Shown here: piece after piece, positions 8,219-16,526 of the stretch
Layout of the letters: each line of letters begins with the position of its first letter
How positions within the stretch are numbered: the stretch's first letter is position 1
Origin: Natronoarchaeum philippinense
GTDB lineage: Archaea > Halobacteriota > Halobacteria > Halobacteriales > Natronoarchaeaceae
NCBI RefSeq assembly: GCF_900215575.1
Contig: NZ_OBEJ01000003.1
Span: 310,001 to 374,000, forward strand
Length of the DNA: 64,000 nucleotides
Direction: 5' to 3'
Made by a program: the position numbers and the translations under genes
Notes under the pieces: generated by a model
What the model was told of the DNA's origin: nothing
Database searches by the model: none
The model's input: only the letters and a program-made list of their open reading frames with translations

Positions 8219-8926
8219 TCACCCGCGGCGACGCCGAAGCCCGATCGCGGCCGCGCCGGCGGCGCCGAGGGCGGCGGCACCGACGCCGAAGCCGGGAAGG
8301 CTATCGGCGATGCCGCCGTCGGTGGCGCTCATCGTCGCCTCGAAGCCGTCGAGCGACGTGCCGGCGTCCCACGTGGCGCTCGCCCCGTCCTGCGAATCGG
8401 GGGCTGGCGTCGCGTTCGAGAGCTCGTACCCGCCGGGTGCGACGAGCACGAACGGTCGGTCGGTATCGTAGCCGCTCGCAAACGGCTCGGACACGACCAG
8501 TTTACCGTCCTCGACGGCCGCGAGGTTCGTCCACGTCGCGCTCAGTCGGACGACGCCGACATCGCCGGTTCGTTCGAGGTCGATGCTCGCGCCCTCGACG
8601 GGCACTTCCATCTCCCTGTCGACCTCGCCGTTGGCGTTCTCCGCGACGGCGTCGAGTCGGGTCGCGTACCGCCGAGTCGCGTTCTCGCGTGCGCTCTGGT
8701 CGTTCTGGAGCGACTCGAACGCGTCCTGTTCGGCCTGCTCGGTCAGATTGTACGTCGAGACCAGCGTGACGACGGCGTCGCCGTCGTCCTGTACCTCGAC
8801 GACCATCGACGGCTCGGCGGCGCCGGACTGTTCTTGTGCGCTCGCCGCCGGAGCGACCGCCCCGACCGTTAGCGCGGCGACGAGTGCGATAGCGACGGCT
8901 CTGTGTGTCGTTGACGTCATACTCAT
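8219..8926 (-). CDS. Secreted PGF-CTERM protein with DUF7345-type domain
   Basis: A 235-aa protein with a Sec signal peptide (residues about 8-30, ending ASA), an ectodomain of about 160 residues and the tripartite C-terminal signal PGFG, hydrophobic Ala-rich helix, RRRRG that archaeosortase A recognises, so it should end up lipid-anchored at the cell surface. The ectodomain is clearly homologous to that of the membrane HTH protein at 9957-11216 (shared W-x-NLA-x-V-DG-x-L and GY motifs), but it lacks the HTH. It lies 18 bases behind the preceding gene and is probably co-transcribed. The domain number is from memory; the function is unknown. Confidence 0.75.
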   Translation of the reverse strand: MSMTSTTHRAVAIALVAALTVGAVAPAASAQEQSGAAEPSMVVEVQDDGDAVVTLVSTYNLTEQAEQDAFESLQNDQSARENATRRYATRLDAVAENANGEVDREMEVPVEGASIDLERTGDVGVVRLSATWTNLAAVEDGKLVVSEPFASGYDTDRPFVLVAPGGYELSNATPAPDSQDGASATWDAGTSLDGFEATMSATDGGIADSLPGFGVGAAALGAAGAAAIGLRRRRG

Positions 8927-8944
8927 CGAAGAGGGAGAGCTGAA

Positions 8945-9802
8945 TTACAGGCTGGCCGTGGTGTTCGTCTCGGCGTCGGCGCTGACGCCGTCGTCGACCG
9001 ACACGCTCCCGTCGGTCGTCGAGTTGGCGTCGACGCTACCGCTGTCGGCGTCGACGCTCGTGTCACTATCGATGCCGACGCTGGTCTGGTCGGCGTCCGA
9101 GTCGGACTGGTTGTCTGTGCCGGCGCTCGCGTCACCGTCGGCGTCAGCCCCGATTTCGAGGCCGGGCACGTCGACGCTGACCGAGCCGTTCGCGCTAACG
9201 TCGACCTGCGCGGTCGCGCCGACGTTCGGGCCGGCGATCGAGCGCGCGATCTCGGAGACGTTCTGGCCGCCGAGTTCGCTGGCGCGCTCGCGCAGCGTCA
9301 CGATGGCGTCGACGTCGACGCCGTTGTCGGCGAGCACGTCCTCGGGGAGCCCGCGAGCGACCGTTTCGGTGTCGGCCGTGAGGTTAGCGACGGTTCGTTT
9401 CTCGGCCGCGACGACGGCCATCTCGGCGCGGAACTCGCCTTCCGTCATCGTGCCGTTGTCACGGGCCTCTCGCAGGCGCTCGGCGCGCTGTTCGAGATCG
9501 TCGACGCGCTGGCGAACCTCTTCGAGCTGGTCGCCGACGACGTCACTTCGGGCCTCGGCGCTCGCGTTCTGGGCGATCCGGACCCCGAACGCGCGCTCTT
9601 GGACCTCGCCTTCGAACTCGGCCTCGGTGACGCCGACGACGCCGGCGAACTGCTCACCGGGAGCCACACTACTGTTTGCGCTCGCCTGTGCCTCTGCCTG
9701 CGTGCTTGCCTGAGCGGGCGACTGGCCAGTCGCGCCCACGGGAACCGCAACCGCGGACGTGACCAGCGCGACCAGCACCATCAGGGTCGTCGTTCGTCGC
9801 AT
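8945..9802 (-). CDS. Secreted coiled-coil protein, haloarchaeal, unknown function
   Basis: Starting at ATG 9802, which follows a strong AAGGAGGGG SD, the protein has a signal peptide (about 22 residues, ending VGATG), a central helical region rich in Glu/Arg/Leu heptads (about residues 75-140) that looks like a coiled coil, and a C-terminal third made almost only of Asp, Ser, Ala, Val and Thr (acidic repeats such as SVDADSG). No transmembrane anchor is visible at the C terminus, so it may be released or wall-associated. It resembles the DUF7096-type haloarchaeal proteins, but that name is from memory. It is probably the first gene of an operon with the PGF-CTERM protein. Confidence 0.7.
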   Translation of the reverse strand: MRRTTTLMVLVALVTSAVAVPVGATGQSPAQASTQAEAQASANSSVAPGEQFAGVVGVTEAEFEGEVQERAFGVRIAQNASAEARSDVVGDQLEEVRQRVDDLEQRAERLREARDNGTMTEGEFRAEMAVVAAEKRTVANLTADTETVARGLPEDVLADNGVDVDAIVTLRERASELGGQNVSEIARSIAGPNVGATAQVDVSANGSVSVDVPGLEIGADADGDASAGTDNQSDSDADQTSVGIDSDTSVDADSGSVDANSTTDGSVSVDDGVSADAETNTTASL

Positions 9803-9830
9803 TGCATCCCCTCCTTGTGGCGGGAAGTAC

Positions 9831-9839
9831 GTATAAAGG
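9831..9839 (-). promoter_or_regulatory. TATA box of the secreted-protein pair
   Basis: Minus-strand CCTTTATAC lies about 30 bases before ATG 9802. An SD-like AAGGAGGGG also sits between them, so both leaderless and led initiation are possible. Confidence 0.5.
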
Positions 9840-9956
9840 GGCGATTCTGACACCGAATCAACGTCCCTTGCGTCGAATCAACGCGGATTAAAAACCGCTC
9901 ACGTATGGCGATTATCTCGAATTAAGTCTGATGGGATGGCTAAACCGTCGGTGGTT

Positions 9957-11216
9957 TTATAAACTACTTTCGTCGTCCTCGTCGGGAAGCTTCAGGACGT
10001 TCTCGCGGCCGAGTCGGAACGACTCGATCGTCCCCGCCTCGCGCATCTCGCCGACGACCTGACTGGTCTTTGCCTCCGTCCAGCCAGTCTCTTCGACCAG
10101 TTCCTGCTGGCGCATGCGGCCGCCGTTTCGCTCCAGCGCACGCCGCACGCGCTCGTCGTTGCTCAGCAGGTCCGGCGGCGGGTCGTCCGCGGCGTCGCCG
10201 TCGGGTTCGGCGTCGGCCGCGGCCTCCTCTCCTCGTCCCGCGGCGCCGGGCTGTTCGTCGGACGCCGTATCCTCCGGTTCGTCAGCGGCATCGTGCGACG
10301 GCACAGACGCCGTCGAGTCGTCCCCGTCCTCGTCGTCCCGTCCCAGCAACGCGATACCGCCGCCGGCCAGCGCCAGCACCGCGAGCGCCAGCCCGACCCA
10401 AAGCACCGGCCCGCGAGCACCGCCGTCGGCGATCCCGCCCGTCCCGCTGTCGTCACCGGAGCTGACGATCACGCGCGGCTCGTCGCCGACGAAGTCGGTC
10501 TGCGAGCCGTACCAGAGCGCCGCCCGGTCGCGGCGCTCGTCGGCGTCCGGCCGCGACTCGACGAGGTCGTACCCGTCGGGCCACGCGACCAGCAGGCGCG
10601 TCTGGTCGTTCAGGAAGAAGCCGCTGATGGCGTCGCCGATCCGCAGCCGCTCGCCGTCGACGACTGCGAAGTTGCCCCACGTGAACGTGTAGGTCAGGAC
10701 GCCGTACTCCTGTGGGATCGTTTCTGTACGGGCGCTGACGCCGAACTCGCCGGCGCTCATCTCCCGTCCGGTGGCGTTTTCGGCGCTCGTGACCGTCTGG
10801 TTCATCCGCTGGGCGAAGCGCGCGGTGTACTCGTCGGGGTTGGCCGCGACATCCGACTGCAACTGCTCGAACGCCTCGGTCTCGTTGTCGGTCTGGAGTT
10901 CAGTCCAGTACTCGATCTGCCAGTGGGCCGTCCCGTTCGCGTCGACCTCGACGGTCAGGCGAACGCTGTCGGGGTCGATCTCCTGCTGGAACGCCGCTCC
11001 GACTGGTGGCCCGCCGGCTTGGGCGGTTGCGGCGTCGAGCTGAGCCGGGCGCTCGGCGCTCGGCGACGCCGCCGAACTCGCACCGGCGGCTGCCGCGGTG
11101 CCCGCTGTGATCCCCCCTCCGACGAGTGCGAGCACCAGTACCAGCGCGACCGCGACCGAGGCTGGTCGGCTCCCGCGTCTCTCGTCGTCCCGTTCGGCCG
11201 TCGCTCTCAACTGCAT
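9957..11216 (-). CDS. Membrane-tethered winged-HTH protein with DUF7345-type ectodomain
   Basis: A 419-aa protein with four parts: an N-terminal signal/transmembrane segment (residues about 18-45), an extracellular domain (about 75-250) homologous to the neighbouring PGF-CTERM protein, a second transmembrane helix (about 265-290, LWVGLALAVLALAGGGIALL), then a highly acidic cytoplasmic linker and a C-terminal winged helix (about 350-410; LLSNDERVRRALERNGG, TEAKTSQVVGEM). This architecture fits a one-component sensor that carries a surface signal to DNA. A TATA-like TTTTATG lies about 30 bases before the ATG. Ligand and target genes are unknown. Confidence 0.8.
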   Translation of the reverse strand: MQLRATAERDDERRGSRPASVAVALVLVLALVGGGITAGTAAAAGASSAASPSAERPAQLDAATAQAGGPPVGAAFQQEIDPDSVRLTVEVDANGTAHWQIEYWTELQTDNETEAFEQLQSDVAANPDEYTARFAQRMNQTVTSAENATGREMSAGEFGVSARTETIPQEYGVLTYTFTWGNFAVVDGERLRIGDAISGFFLNDQTRLLVAWPDGYDLVESRPDADERRDRAALWYGSQTDFVGDEPRVIVSSGDDSGTGGIADGGARGPVLWVGLALAVLALAGGGIALLGRDDEDGDDSTASVPSHDAADEPEDTASDEQPGAAGRGEEAAADAEPDGDAADDPPPDLLSNDERVRRALERNGGRMRQQELVEETGWTEAKTSQVVGEMREAGTIESFRLGRENVLKLPDEDDESSL

Positions 11217-11321
11217 ACTCGTCGGGACTGCTCGCCCGGCCGCATAAAACGTTCCGGCTCCGAACCGGACGCTACGGCGTCCGACAGGTCCGTTGACGAA
11301 CAGGTAGTCCGGAACCGGGGG

Positions 11322-12395
11322 CTACTGCGGTTCCGGATCGAACAGGTCCGGCCGTTCCTCGCCCGTCGCGTTGACCGTCGCCATACAGCCCTTCCGGCCG
11401 GTCCGGCTGAGCGCGTGGTCGACCAACTTGACCGTTCCGGGCACCGGGAACTCCATCGTGGCGACGGCGGTACTGCCCGGCGCCACCGGCTTGGTCTGGA
11501 CGTTGTGATCGGGATCGGAGCTGAGCGCGCCTTCGGCCCACAGATCGGCCCAGACGTTGCCGATCGGGTGGAAGCTGCTGGTGAGGTTCGGGCCGCCGGT
11601 GACCATGAACACGCGGGCGGTCTGGTCCGTTTCGAGTTCGGCGGCGTGGCCGTAGCCGTCGGGCGTCATCGCGTAGGCTTCGCCGTTCATCACGACGTAG
11701 GTCGGCTCCTCGGCTGCCATCGCGTCCATGTCGAACCCGTGGTGGCCCTCGGCGCCGGTCTCTTTGTCGGTGTAGAGTTCGTGCTGGCCGATGTACAGTT
11801 CCTCGTCGACCTCTGGGAGGCCCTCCTTGGGCTCGACGAGGATCATGCCGAACATGCCCGCGCTGATGTGCATGTCCATGTTCGGGACGGCGCAGTGGTA
11901 GATGAACGCGCCGGGGTACTGGGCCTCGAACTTCAGGCTCGCCGTCTCGCCCGGGGAGGTCATCGTCGCTTCGGCGCCGCCGCCCGGCCCGTAACAGGCG
12001 TGGAAGTCGACGTTGTGGGGCAGGCTGTTTTCGGCGGGGTTCTCGAAGGTAAGGTTGATCGTGTCGCCCTGTCGGACCCGGATCATCGGTCCGGGCACCT
12101 GCCCGTTGTAGGTCATGTACTCGAACGTGACGCCGTCTTCGACCTCGGCGGTCACTTCTTCCGGACGCAGCGTCACGTCGACCTCCGCGGGCTCGTTCCG
12201 CTCGATCGGACCGGGAATGTCAGTCGGATCGGCGGCGACCCGGTCGGCGTCGAGCGTCGGCGCGGTCTGCTGTGGCTGGGTGTCGGTCTCGTTGGTCGGT
12301 TCTTCTGCCGCCGGTTCGGCCGTACAGCCCGCCAGTGCGAGGCCGGACATCGCGCCCGCCCCCTGCAGCACGCGGCGTCGGTTGGTGTCGAACAT
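11322..12395 (-). CDS. nirK: Copper-containing nitrite reductase
   Basis: Reduces nitrite to nitric oxide outside the membrane. The 357-aa protein starts with a Tat motif (NRRRVLQ) and lipobox LAGC, so it is probably a Tat-exported lipoprotein with lipidated Cys24. Two cupredoxin domains follow. The copper and catalytic residues are visible: PHNVDFH (type 1 His, catalytic Asp, type 2 His), YHC (type 2 His, type 1 Cys), MHISAGM (type 1 His and Met), SSFHPIG (catalytic His) and LVDHAL (type 2 His). It lies 198 bases downstream of the nitric oxide reductase in the same direction but has its own promoter. Confidence 0.95.
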   Translation of the reverse strand: MFDTNRRRVLQGAGAMSGLALAGCTAEPAAEEPTNETDTQPQQTAPTLDADRVAADPTDIPGPIERNEPAEVDVTLRPEEVTAEVEDGVTFEYMTYNGQVPGPMIRVRQGDTINLTFENPAENSLPHNVDFHACYGPGGGAEATMTSPGETASLKFEAQYPGAFIYHCAVPNMDMHISAGMFGMILVEPKEGLPEVDEELYIGQHELYTDKETGAEGHHGFDMDAMAAEEPTYVVMNGEAYAMTPDGYGHAAELETDQTARVFMVTGGPNLTSSFHPIGNVWADLWAEGALSSDPDHNVQTKPVAPGSTAVATMEFPVPGTVKLVDHALSRTGRKGCMATVNATGEERPDLFDPEPQ

Positions 12396-12402
12396 TGGTG
12401 GG

Positions 12403-12409
12403 TCCTCCT
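12403..12409 (-). promoter_or_regulatory. Shine-Dalgarno site of nirK
   Basis: Minus-strand AGGAGGA seven bases before the nirK ATG. It confirms the start and shows that the nirK mRNA has a leader, unlike many genes in this window. Confidence 0.6.
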
Positions 12410-12473
12410 ACATGCACAGATTGGCGGTATGATCACATCAAACGGCGAAACGATTCCCATTCCTCTGGGTGAG

Positions 12474-12504
12474 AGGCGAATATGTTCTCGCCTATGGTAT
12501 AAAG
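12474..12504 (-). promoter_or_regulatory. nirK TATA box and overlapping inverted repeat
   Basis: A TATA box (minus strand CTTTATACC, 12496-12504) is followed, right where transcription should start, by a perfect inverted repeat AGGCGA-N8-TCGCCT (12474-12493). A repressor or activator bound there would overlap the start site. Haloarchaeal NarO-type regulators are known to act on palindromes in nirK promoters; this repeat is not an exact match to the published-style CGAAC-N4-GTTCG form as I remember it, so the regulator is open. Confidence 0.5.
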
Positions 12505-12593
12505 ATGCGCAGTAATAGATGACCGGTAACCAATGGCCTTCGAATGGCGGGTGGCCGAGAGACGAGGTCGCCGTGACCGACCGCGTCGGCCGG

Positions 12594-14882
12594 TCAGTCG
12601 TCGCTCTCTACCATCACGCGATCCGAGACGACCTGCTCGTCGGGGTCGGTACTACTGGACCGCACAGTCCGAAGCTTCTCGACGACATCCCAGCCGAAGA
12701 GCGCGGTGCCGACGATGATCAGCGCGTCGCCGGGCATGCGCGCCCAGAACAGCGCTTGCACGAGTGGGCGCTCGTAGAACGCCACGCTGCGGGCGACGGC
12801 GTAGCTCTCGGTGAAGGCGGCTTCCAGCTGGAGGAAGCCGACCGGTAGCACCGACACGAACACCATCAGCGCCAGCCCGACGTTCCAGCACCAGAACGCC
12901 GCCCGGAGCCGCCGAGCCGACCAGTTCGCGCTCTCGGTCGTGATCCGCAGGATGTAGGTTGCCATCCCCAGCGCGAGGAAGCCGAAGGCGCCGAACATCG
13001 CGGCGTGGGCGTGGCCCACCGTGAGGTAGGTGCCGTGCTCGTAGTAGTTGATCAGCGGCAGGTTGATGAAGAAGCCGAGCACGCCGGCGCCGACGAAGTT
13101 CCAGACGCCGCTTGCGACGATGAACGCGAAGGGCAACTTGTAGGGGAACGACTCCCCGGCGTCGGCCATCGCGCGGTACTCGCCGATGGCTTCGAACAGG
13201 ATGAACATGAGCGGGATCAGCTCCAGCGTGGAGAACACGCTGCCCAGCGGGATCCACACGTCGGGCTGGCCGATCCACCAGTAGTGATGCGAGACGCCGA
13301 TGACGCCGCTGCCCATCACCAGCAGCGCTTCGAGGCCGACGGCCTTCTCCGCCGAGCGTTTCGAGAGCAGGTTCATCGAGACCAGCGTCAGCCCGACGAT
13401 GGCGACGATGAAGAACTCGAAGGCGCCCTCGACCCACATGTGGACGACCCACCAGCGCCAGAACTCGGTGGTGACGATGTTGGTGTCGGGGGTGTAGAAC
13501 ATCCCGGCCATAAACAGCAGGCCGATCGACCCGCCCGCGTACAGGATCATGTGCGCGAGGCCAAAGCGGGGCTCACGATCCAGCAGCGGCTTGAACCCGC
13601 GGGCGACCAGTACCGCCCAGATGCCGAAGCCGGCGAGTAGCCCGACCTGCCAGACGCGGCCGACTTCGAGGTACTCCAGCCCCTCGTTGCCGAGTAGCCA
13701 CCACAGGTTCTCGGGGAGGTAGCCGTTGGCGCCCAACCAGATGCCGGTCATGCCGCCGACCGTGACGACGACGAGCGCGCCGAGCAGTCCGTAGACGTAC
13801 CGTTTCTGGTTCTTCGGCTCGTGGCCGGTCAGCAGCGGGCCCAAAAAGAGCCCGGCGCCGAGCCACAGCGTGGCGATCCAGAGCACCCCGAGGTCGATGT
13901 GCCACGTCTTGGCCATCGCAAAGGGAACCCACTGGAGAATGTTGAACCCGAGCAGCTCGCCCAGTCCGAAGAAGGCGTCGCGCTCGATGTAGAAGTGTGC
14001 GAGCAGCCCGCCGAGCAACACCTGCGCCAAGAACAGCAGCGCAGACACCGCGACGAAGCCGAGCGCCGCGATCTGGCTCGGCGTCAGGTCGATGTCGTCG
14101 GGGTGGGGTACGTCGATCCCCTCGGCACTCGGCTCGGCTAGGTCGATCGACCGGTAGAGGTAGACGCCAGCGCCGGCGCCTGCGACCAGCAACACCATGC
14201 TGATGACGCTCCACGTCAGCGTCGCGCCGGTCGGGACGTTGCCGGCGTCGGGGACGTAGGGCCACTCGTTGGTGTAGCTGTGGTCGGTGCCCGGCCGGTC
14301 GGCGTGGGCGATCCACGCGGTCCACATCGCAAAGTCGGCGAAGTCACGGGCTTCCGACTCGGATTCGATCATCCCCTCGGGGACGCCGCGCTCGGCCGAG
14401 CCCTCGTGATACCGCTGGACGTACTCCTCGCGGACCTGCTGGTGGGCGTACAGCTCGGCCGCGGAGTACTGGATCGTCCCGCTCGACCCGGTCGTCTGCA
14501 GTTCGTCCTTGACAGCGGCGTCGATCGACGCTTGCTCGCCGGCGTCGAGCGCCTCGTACTCGGCGCCGTGGCGCTCGTCGGCGTAGTACGCCTTCATGTA
14601 CTGGGTCTTGAGCTCCAGCGCATCTGCGGTGTAGTCCTCACCGTAGTACGCGCCGTTGCCCAGAATCGACCCGTGGTTCATCAGCCCGTTCGACTGGAAC
14701 GTCTTCTTGCCGTCCTGTACCTGTTCGGCGGTGACGACCGTCTGCCCGTCCGGCCCGACGACCGTCTCGGGGATCGGCGGCTCCTGCTGGTAGGCCAGCG
14801 CCGCGCCGGCCCCCATGACGATCAGATTGGCGACGAAGACGACGACGAGCGCCTTCGCCAAGGTCTGTCTCGTGACTTGCAT
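12594..14882 (-). CDS. norZ: Quinol-dependent nitric oxide reductase (qNor)
   Basis: Membrane enzyme that reduces NO to N2O with electrons from the quinol pool; 762 aa from ATG 14882. An N-terminal transmembrane helix and a periplasm-side domain of about 200 residues precede a 12-helix heme-copper-oxidase-like core, the fused layout of qNor that needs no separate cytochrome c subunit. Conserved ligand segments are HMWVEGAFEF, GVSHHYWWIG and TVGHAHAAMFGAFGF (heme b/b3 and FeB histidines, with the NOR-specific glutamates). Longer upstream in-frame starts give a low-complexity, Ser/Arg-rich extension and are rejected. It removes the NO made by NirK, encoded just downstream. Confidence 0.94.
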   Translation of the reverse strand: MQVTRQTLAKALVVVFVANLIVMGAGAALAYQQEPPIPETVVGPDGQTVVTAEQVQDGKKTFQSNGLMNHGSILGNGAYYGEDYTADALELKTQYMKAYYADERHGAEYEALDAGEQASIDAAVKDELQTTGSSGTIQYSAAELYAHQQVREEYVQRYHEGSAERGVPEGMIESESEARDFADFAMWTAWIAHADRPGTDHSYTNEWPYVPDAGNVPTGATLTWSVISMVLLVAGAGAGVYLYRSIDLAEPSAEGIDVPHPDDIDLTPSQIAALGFVAVSALLFLAQVLLGGLLAHFYIERDAFFGLGELLGFNILQWVPFAMAKTWHIDLGVLWIATLWLGAGLFLGPLLTGHEPKNQKRYVYGLLGALVVVTVGGMTGIWLGANGYLPENLWWLLGNEGLEYLEVGRVWQVGLLAGFGIWAVLVARGFKPLLDREPRFGLAHMILYAGGSIGLLFMAGMFYTPDTNIVTTEFWRWWVVHMWVEGAFEFFIVAIVGLTLVSMNLLSKRSAEKAVGLEALLVMGSGVIGVSHHYWWIGQPDVWIPLGSVFSTLELIPLMFILFEAIGEYRAMADAGESFPYKLPFAFIVASGVWNFVGAGVLGFFINLPLINYYEHGTYLTVGHAHAAMFGAFGFLALGMATYILRITTESANWSARRLRAAFWCWNVGLALMVFVSVLPVGFLQLEAAFTESYAVARSVAFYERPLVQALFWARMPGDALIIVGTALFGWDVVEKLRTVRSSSTDPDEQVVSDRVMVESDD

Positions 14883-15060
14883 CGCCCGACAGTTCGGCGT
14901 CCCGGTTTTTCTACGCCGCTCCGGTTCCCGTCGGGCGAAACCCCGCCCGAACGTGTTCGACCCGACCCGGTCGTTCCAGCCGGTCTGTGCCGTCTTTCGG
15001 ACGACGCCGCCGATCGAACCGGCCGATGTCTTTTTGTCGCCACCGGGGAAACGGTGGGCC

Positions 15061-15255
15061 ATGATGAACACACGCGGGGACATGGACGTCGACGGACTGC
15101 TCCGGATCGTGCTCGTGCTCGTGATCTTGCTCCTCGTCTTGGAGATCGTCGGCGAGGTGTTCGGCCTGCTGCTCGGCGTTCTTGGGTTCCTGCAGCCGCT
15201 GGTTCTGCTGGGACTTCTCGTGTTGCTCGTGCTGTGGCTCACCGACCGGCTGTAA
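15061..15255 (+). CDS. Small hydrophobic membrane protein
   Basis: A 64-aa protein with a short polar N terminus and two long leucine/valine-rich membrane segments (residues about 13-40 and 43-60). Start is ATG 15061 or the next codon, also ATG. It is divergent from the nitric oxide reductase and shares the 178-base promoter region with it, so common control is possible. Similar tiny two-helix proteins are widespread in haloarchaea. Function is unknown. Confidence 0.65.
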   Translation: MMNTRGDMDVDGLLRIVLVLVILLLVLEIVGEVFGLLLGVLGFLQPLVLLGLLVLLVLWLTDRL

Positions 15256-15321
15256 GCACCGCCACGGCGGCGTCGCGCCGATAATCGCTACGCTCTTTTC
15301 GGCCCACCCGCTACACCGACC

Positions 15322-15831
15322 GTGTTCAGCCTGAACGCTCCCGTTCCCGGACAGGTGTCCGCACTCGCCTCGCGGCTCCACCCCGAGCTGGTCGGCTTCG
15401 ACTCGATCCGGGATCGCCACTCGATTCTCGTCAAGCGTCTCGGCGACGGCGACGATGTCGGCGGCTTCTATCCCCTCGCAGAGCAGGCCCGCCGGTCGCT
15501 CGCCGGCGCACCCGCTGTCGAGGCTCGGATCTCCGAGATCGACATCTTCGAGGACCCGCCCAACGGCGCCGCGCCGGTCGTGTATCTCGCCGTCGAGAGT
15601 CCCGGACTCGATCGGATCCACCGCACGCTCGTCGACGATCTGGGCGCGATCAAGGGGTTGGAGGGCCCCGACTACACGATGCACGTCACGCTGGCGCGGG
15701 GCGGGAATCTGGAGGCGGCGCGGCGTCTCGCCGAGCGGGAGATCGAGCCGATCGAGTGGACGGTTTCAGAACTGGAGTTCTGGGATGCGAGCCGGGCGGA
15801 AGTGGTGCGGACGGTGTCGCTGCCGGCGTAG
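15322..15831 (+). CDS. 2'-5' RNA ligase family / LigT-like phosphoesterase
   Basis: A 169-aa protein of the 2H phosphoesterase superfamily. The two H-x-S/T-x motifs that define the family are visible as HSILVK (residues about 33-38) and HVTLAR (about 120-125), the expected spacing for the twofold-symmetric active site. Members act on 2'-5' or cyclic phosphate ends of RNA; the physiological substrate in haloarchaea is not known. Start is GTG 15322. It stands alone between a small membrane protein and a toxin-antitoxin pair. Confidence 0.8.
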   Translation: MFSLNAPVPGQVSALASRLHPELVGFDSIRDRHSILVKRLGDGDDVGGFYPLAEQARRSLAGAPAVEARISEIDIFEDPPNGAAPVVYLAVESPGLDRIHRTLVDDLGAIKGLEGPDYTMHVTLARGGNLEAARRLAEREIEPIEWTVSELEFWDASRAEVVRTVSLPA

Positions 15832-15880
15832 AATACTGGTCACCAGCAGATTTTTGCGAACTGCCCAACAACGTCATTCT

Positions 15881-16033
15881 ATGAGCCTCACGACTGATGA
15901 CTTCGCCGAGTTCATGGGAGAAGATCCAGAAGACGACGAGGATGTCCCGCTCGGTGATGCCCTCGACGAGCTAGCTGTCGATGTCGAAGTGGATGCAGTC
16001 GAGGCCGTACGGGATGTCCGCGAGCGATTATGA
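15881..16033 (+). CDS. Putative antitoxin of a VapBC-type pair
   Basis: A 50-aa, very acidic protein directly before a PIN-domain gene; its TGA stop overlaps the toxin ATG (ATGA). The order, the overlap and the size are typical of antitoxins. Unlike most VapB proteins there is no visible ribbon-helix-helix or AbrB fold: the sequence is an acidic stretch (DDFAEFMGEDPEDDED) followed by a predicted helix. It may only mask the toxin and not bind DNA. The start follows no clear SD. Confidence 0.65.
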   Translation: MSLTTDDFAEFMGEDPEDDEDVPLGDALDELAVDVEVDAVEAVRDVRERL

Positions 16034-16419
16034 AGGTCCTTCTGGACACAAACGTTCTCGTTGCGGCGGTCACTCGTGACACGGACCGTTCTGTCGATGC
16101 TATCGAATTGCTCAACAGCGCTGACGAGACGTACGTCTCCGTACTGAACCTGATGGAACTGCGAAGCGTGTTGACGAAAAAGAAACAGTTCGAGCGGGAT
16201 CGGATCGAACAAATCGAGGACCGGATCACGTCCCGTGCTACAGTCACATTTCCCGACGCCTCGGATGTCGTTGCGGCTAATCGCCTGCAGTCCGAGACGC
16301 TCCTGTATCCGATGGACGCGCTCGTACTCGCTGCTGCTGATGCCATCGACGCGACGCTCGTCTCGTTCGATGTTGAACTCGTCGACCAAGGTGCAAAACT
16401 CCCAAGCAACGTGCTCTGA
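16030..16419 (+). CDS. PIN-domain ribonuclease toxin, VapC-like
   Basis: A 129-aa PIN domain covering the whole protein. The acidic metal-binding residues are all in place: D6 in LLDTNVLVAA, E43 in LMELRS, D96 in YPMDALVL and D114 in VSFDVEL. Such proteins cut tRNA or rRNA and are blocked by a partner antitoxin, here the overlapping 50-aa gene. The chromosomal location among housekeeping genes suggests a stable module, not a plasmid remnant. Confidence 0.85.
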   Translation: MKVLLDTNVLVAAVTRDTDRSVDAIELLNSADETYVSVLNLMELRSVLTKKKQFERDRIEQIEDRITSRATVTFPDASDVVAANRLQSETLLYPMDALVLAAADAIDATLVSFDVELVDQGAKLPSNVL

Positions 16420-16526
16420 TAGAGGGTCGTATCACTGGAGTTCCTCCGCCGGGCATTGGGCAAAAAATCGTCTCGCTTCCGGCTTAGTGATGCCGATCCT
16501 GCAATCAATCCCGCCGTGTCGGCGTC

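Noticed and set aside
12474-12493. Calling the nirK repeat a NarO binding site
   Set aside because: It does not fit the CGAAC-N4-GTTCG form I recall, so only an unnamed inverted repeat is reported.
10293-12515. A 740-codon plus-strand frame over the HTH protein and nirK
   Set aside because: Antisense to both; no family motif and no promoter or SD at a sensible place.
14883-15242. A 120-residue N-terminal extension of the nitric oxide reductase
   Set aside because: Ser/Thr/Arg-rich, crosses the divergent promoter region and the small membrane gene; ATG 14882 starts a normal qNor N terminus.
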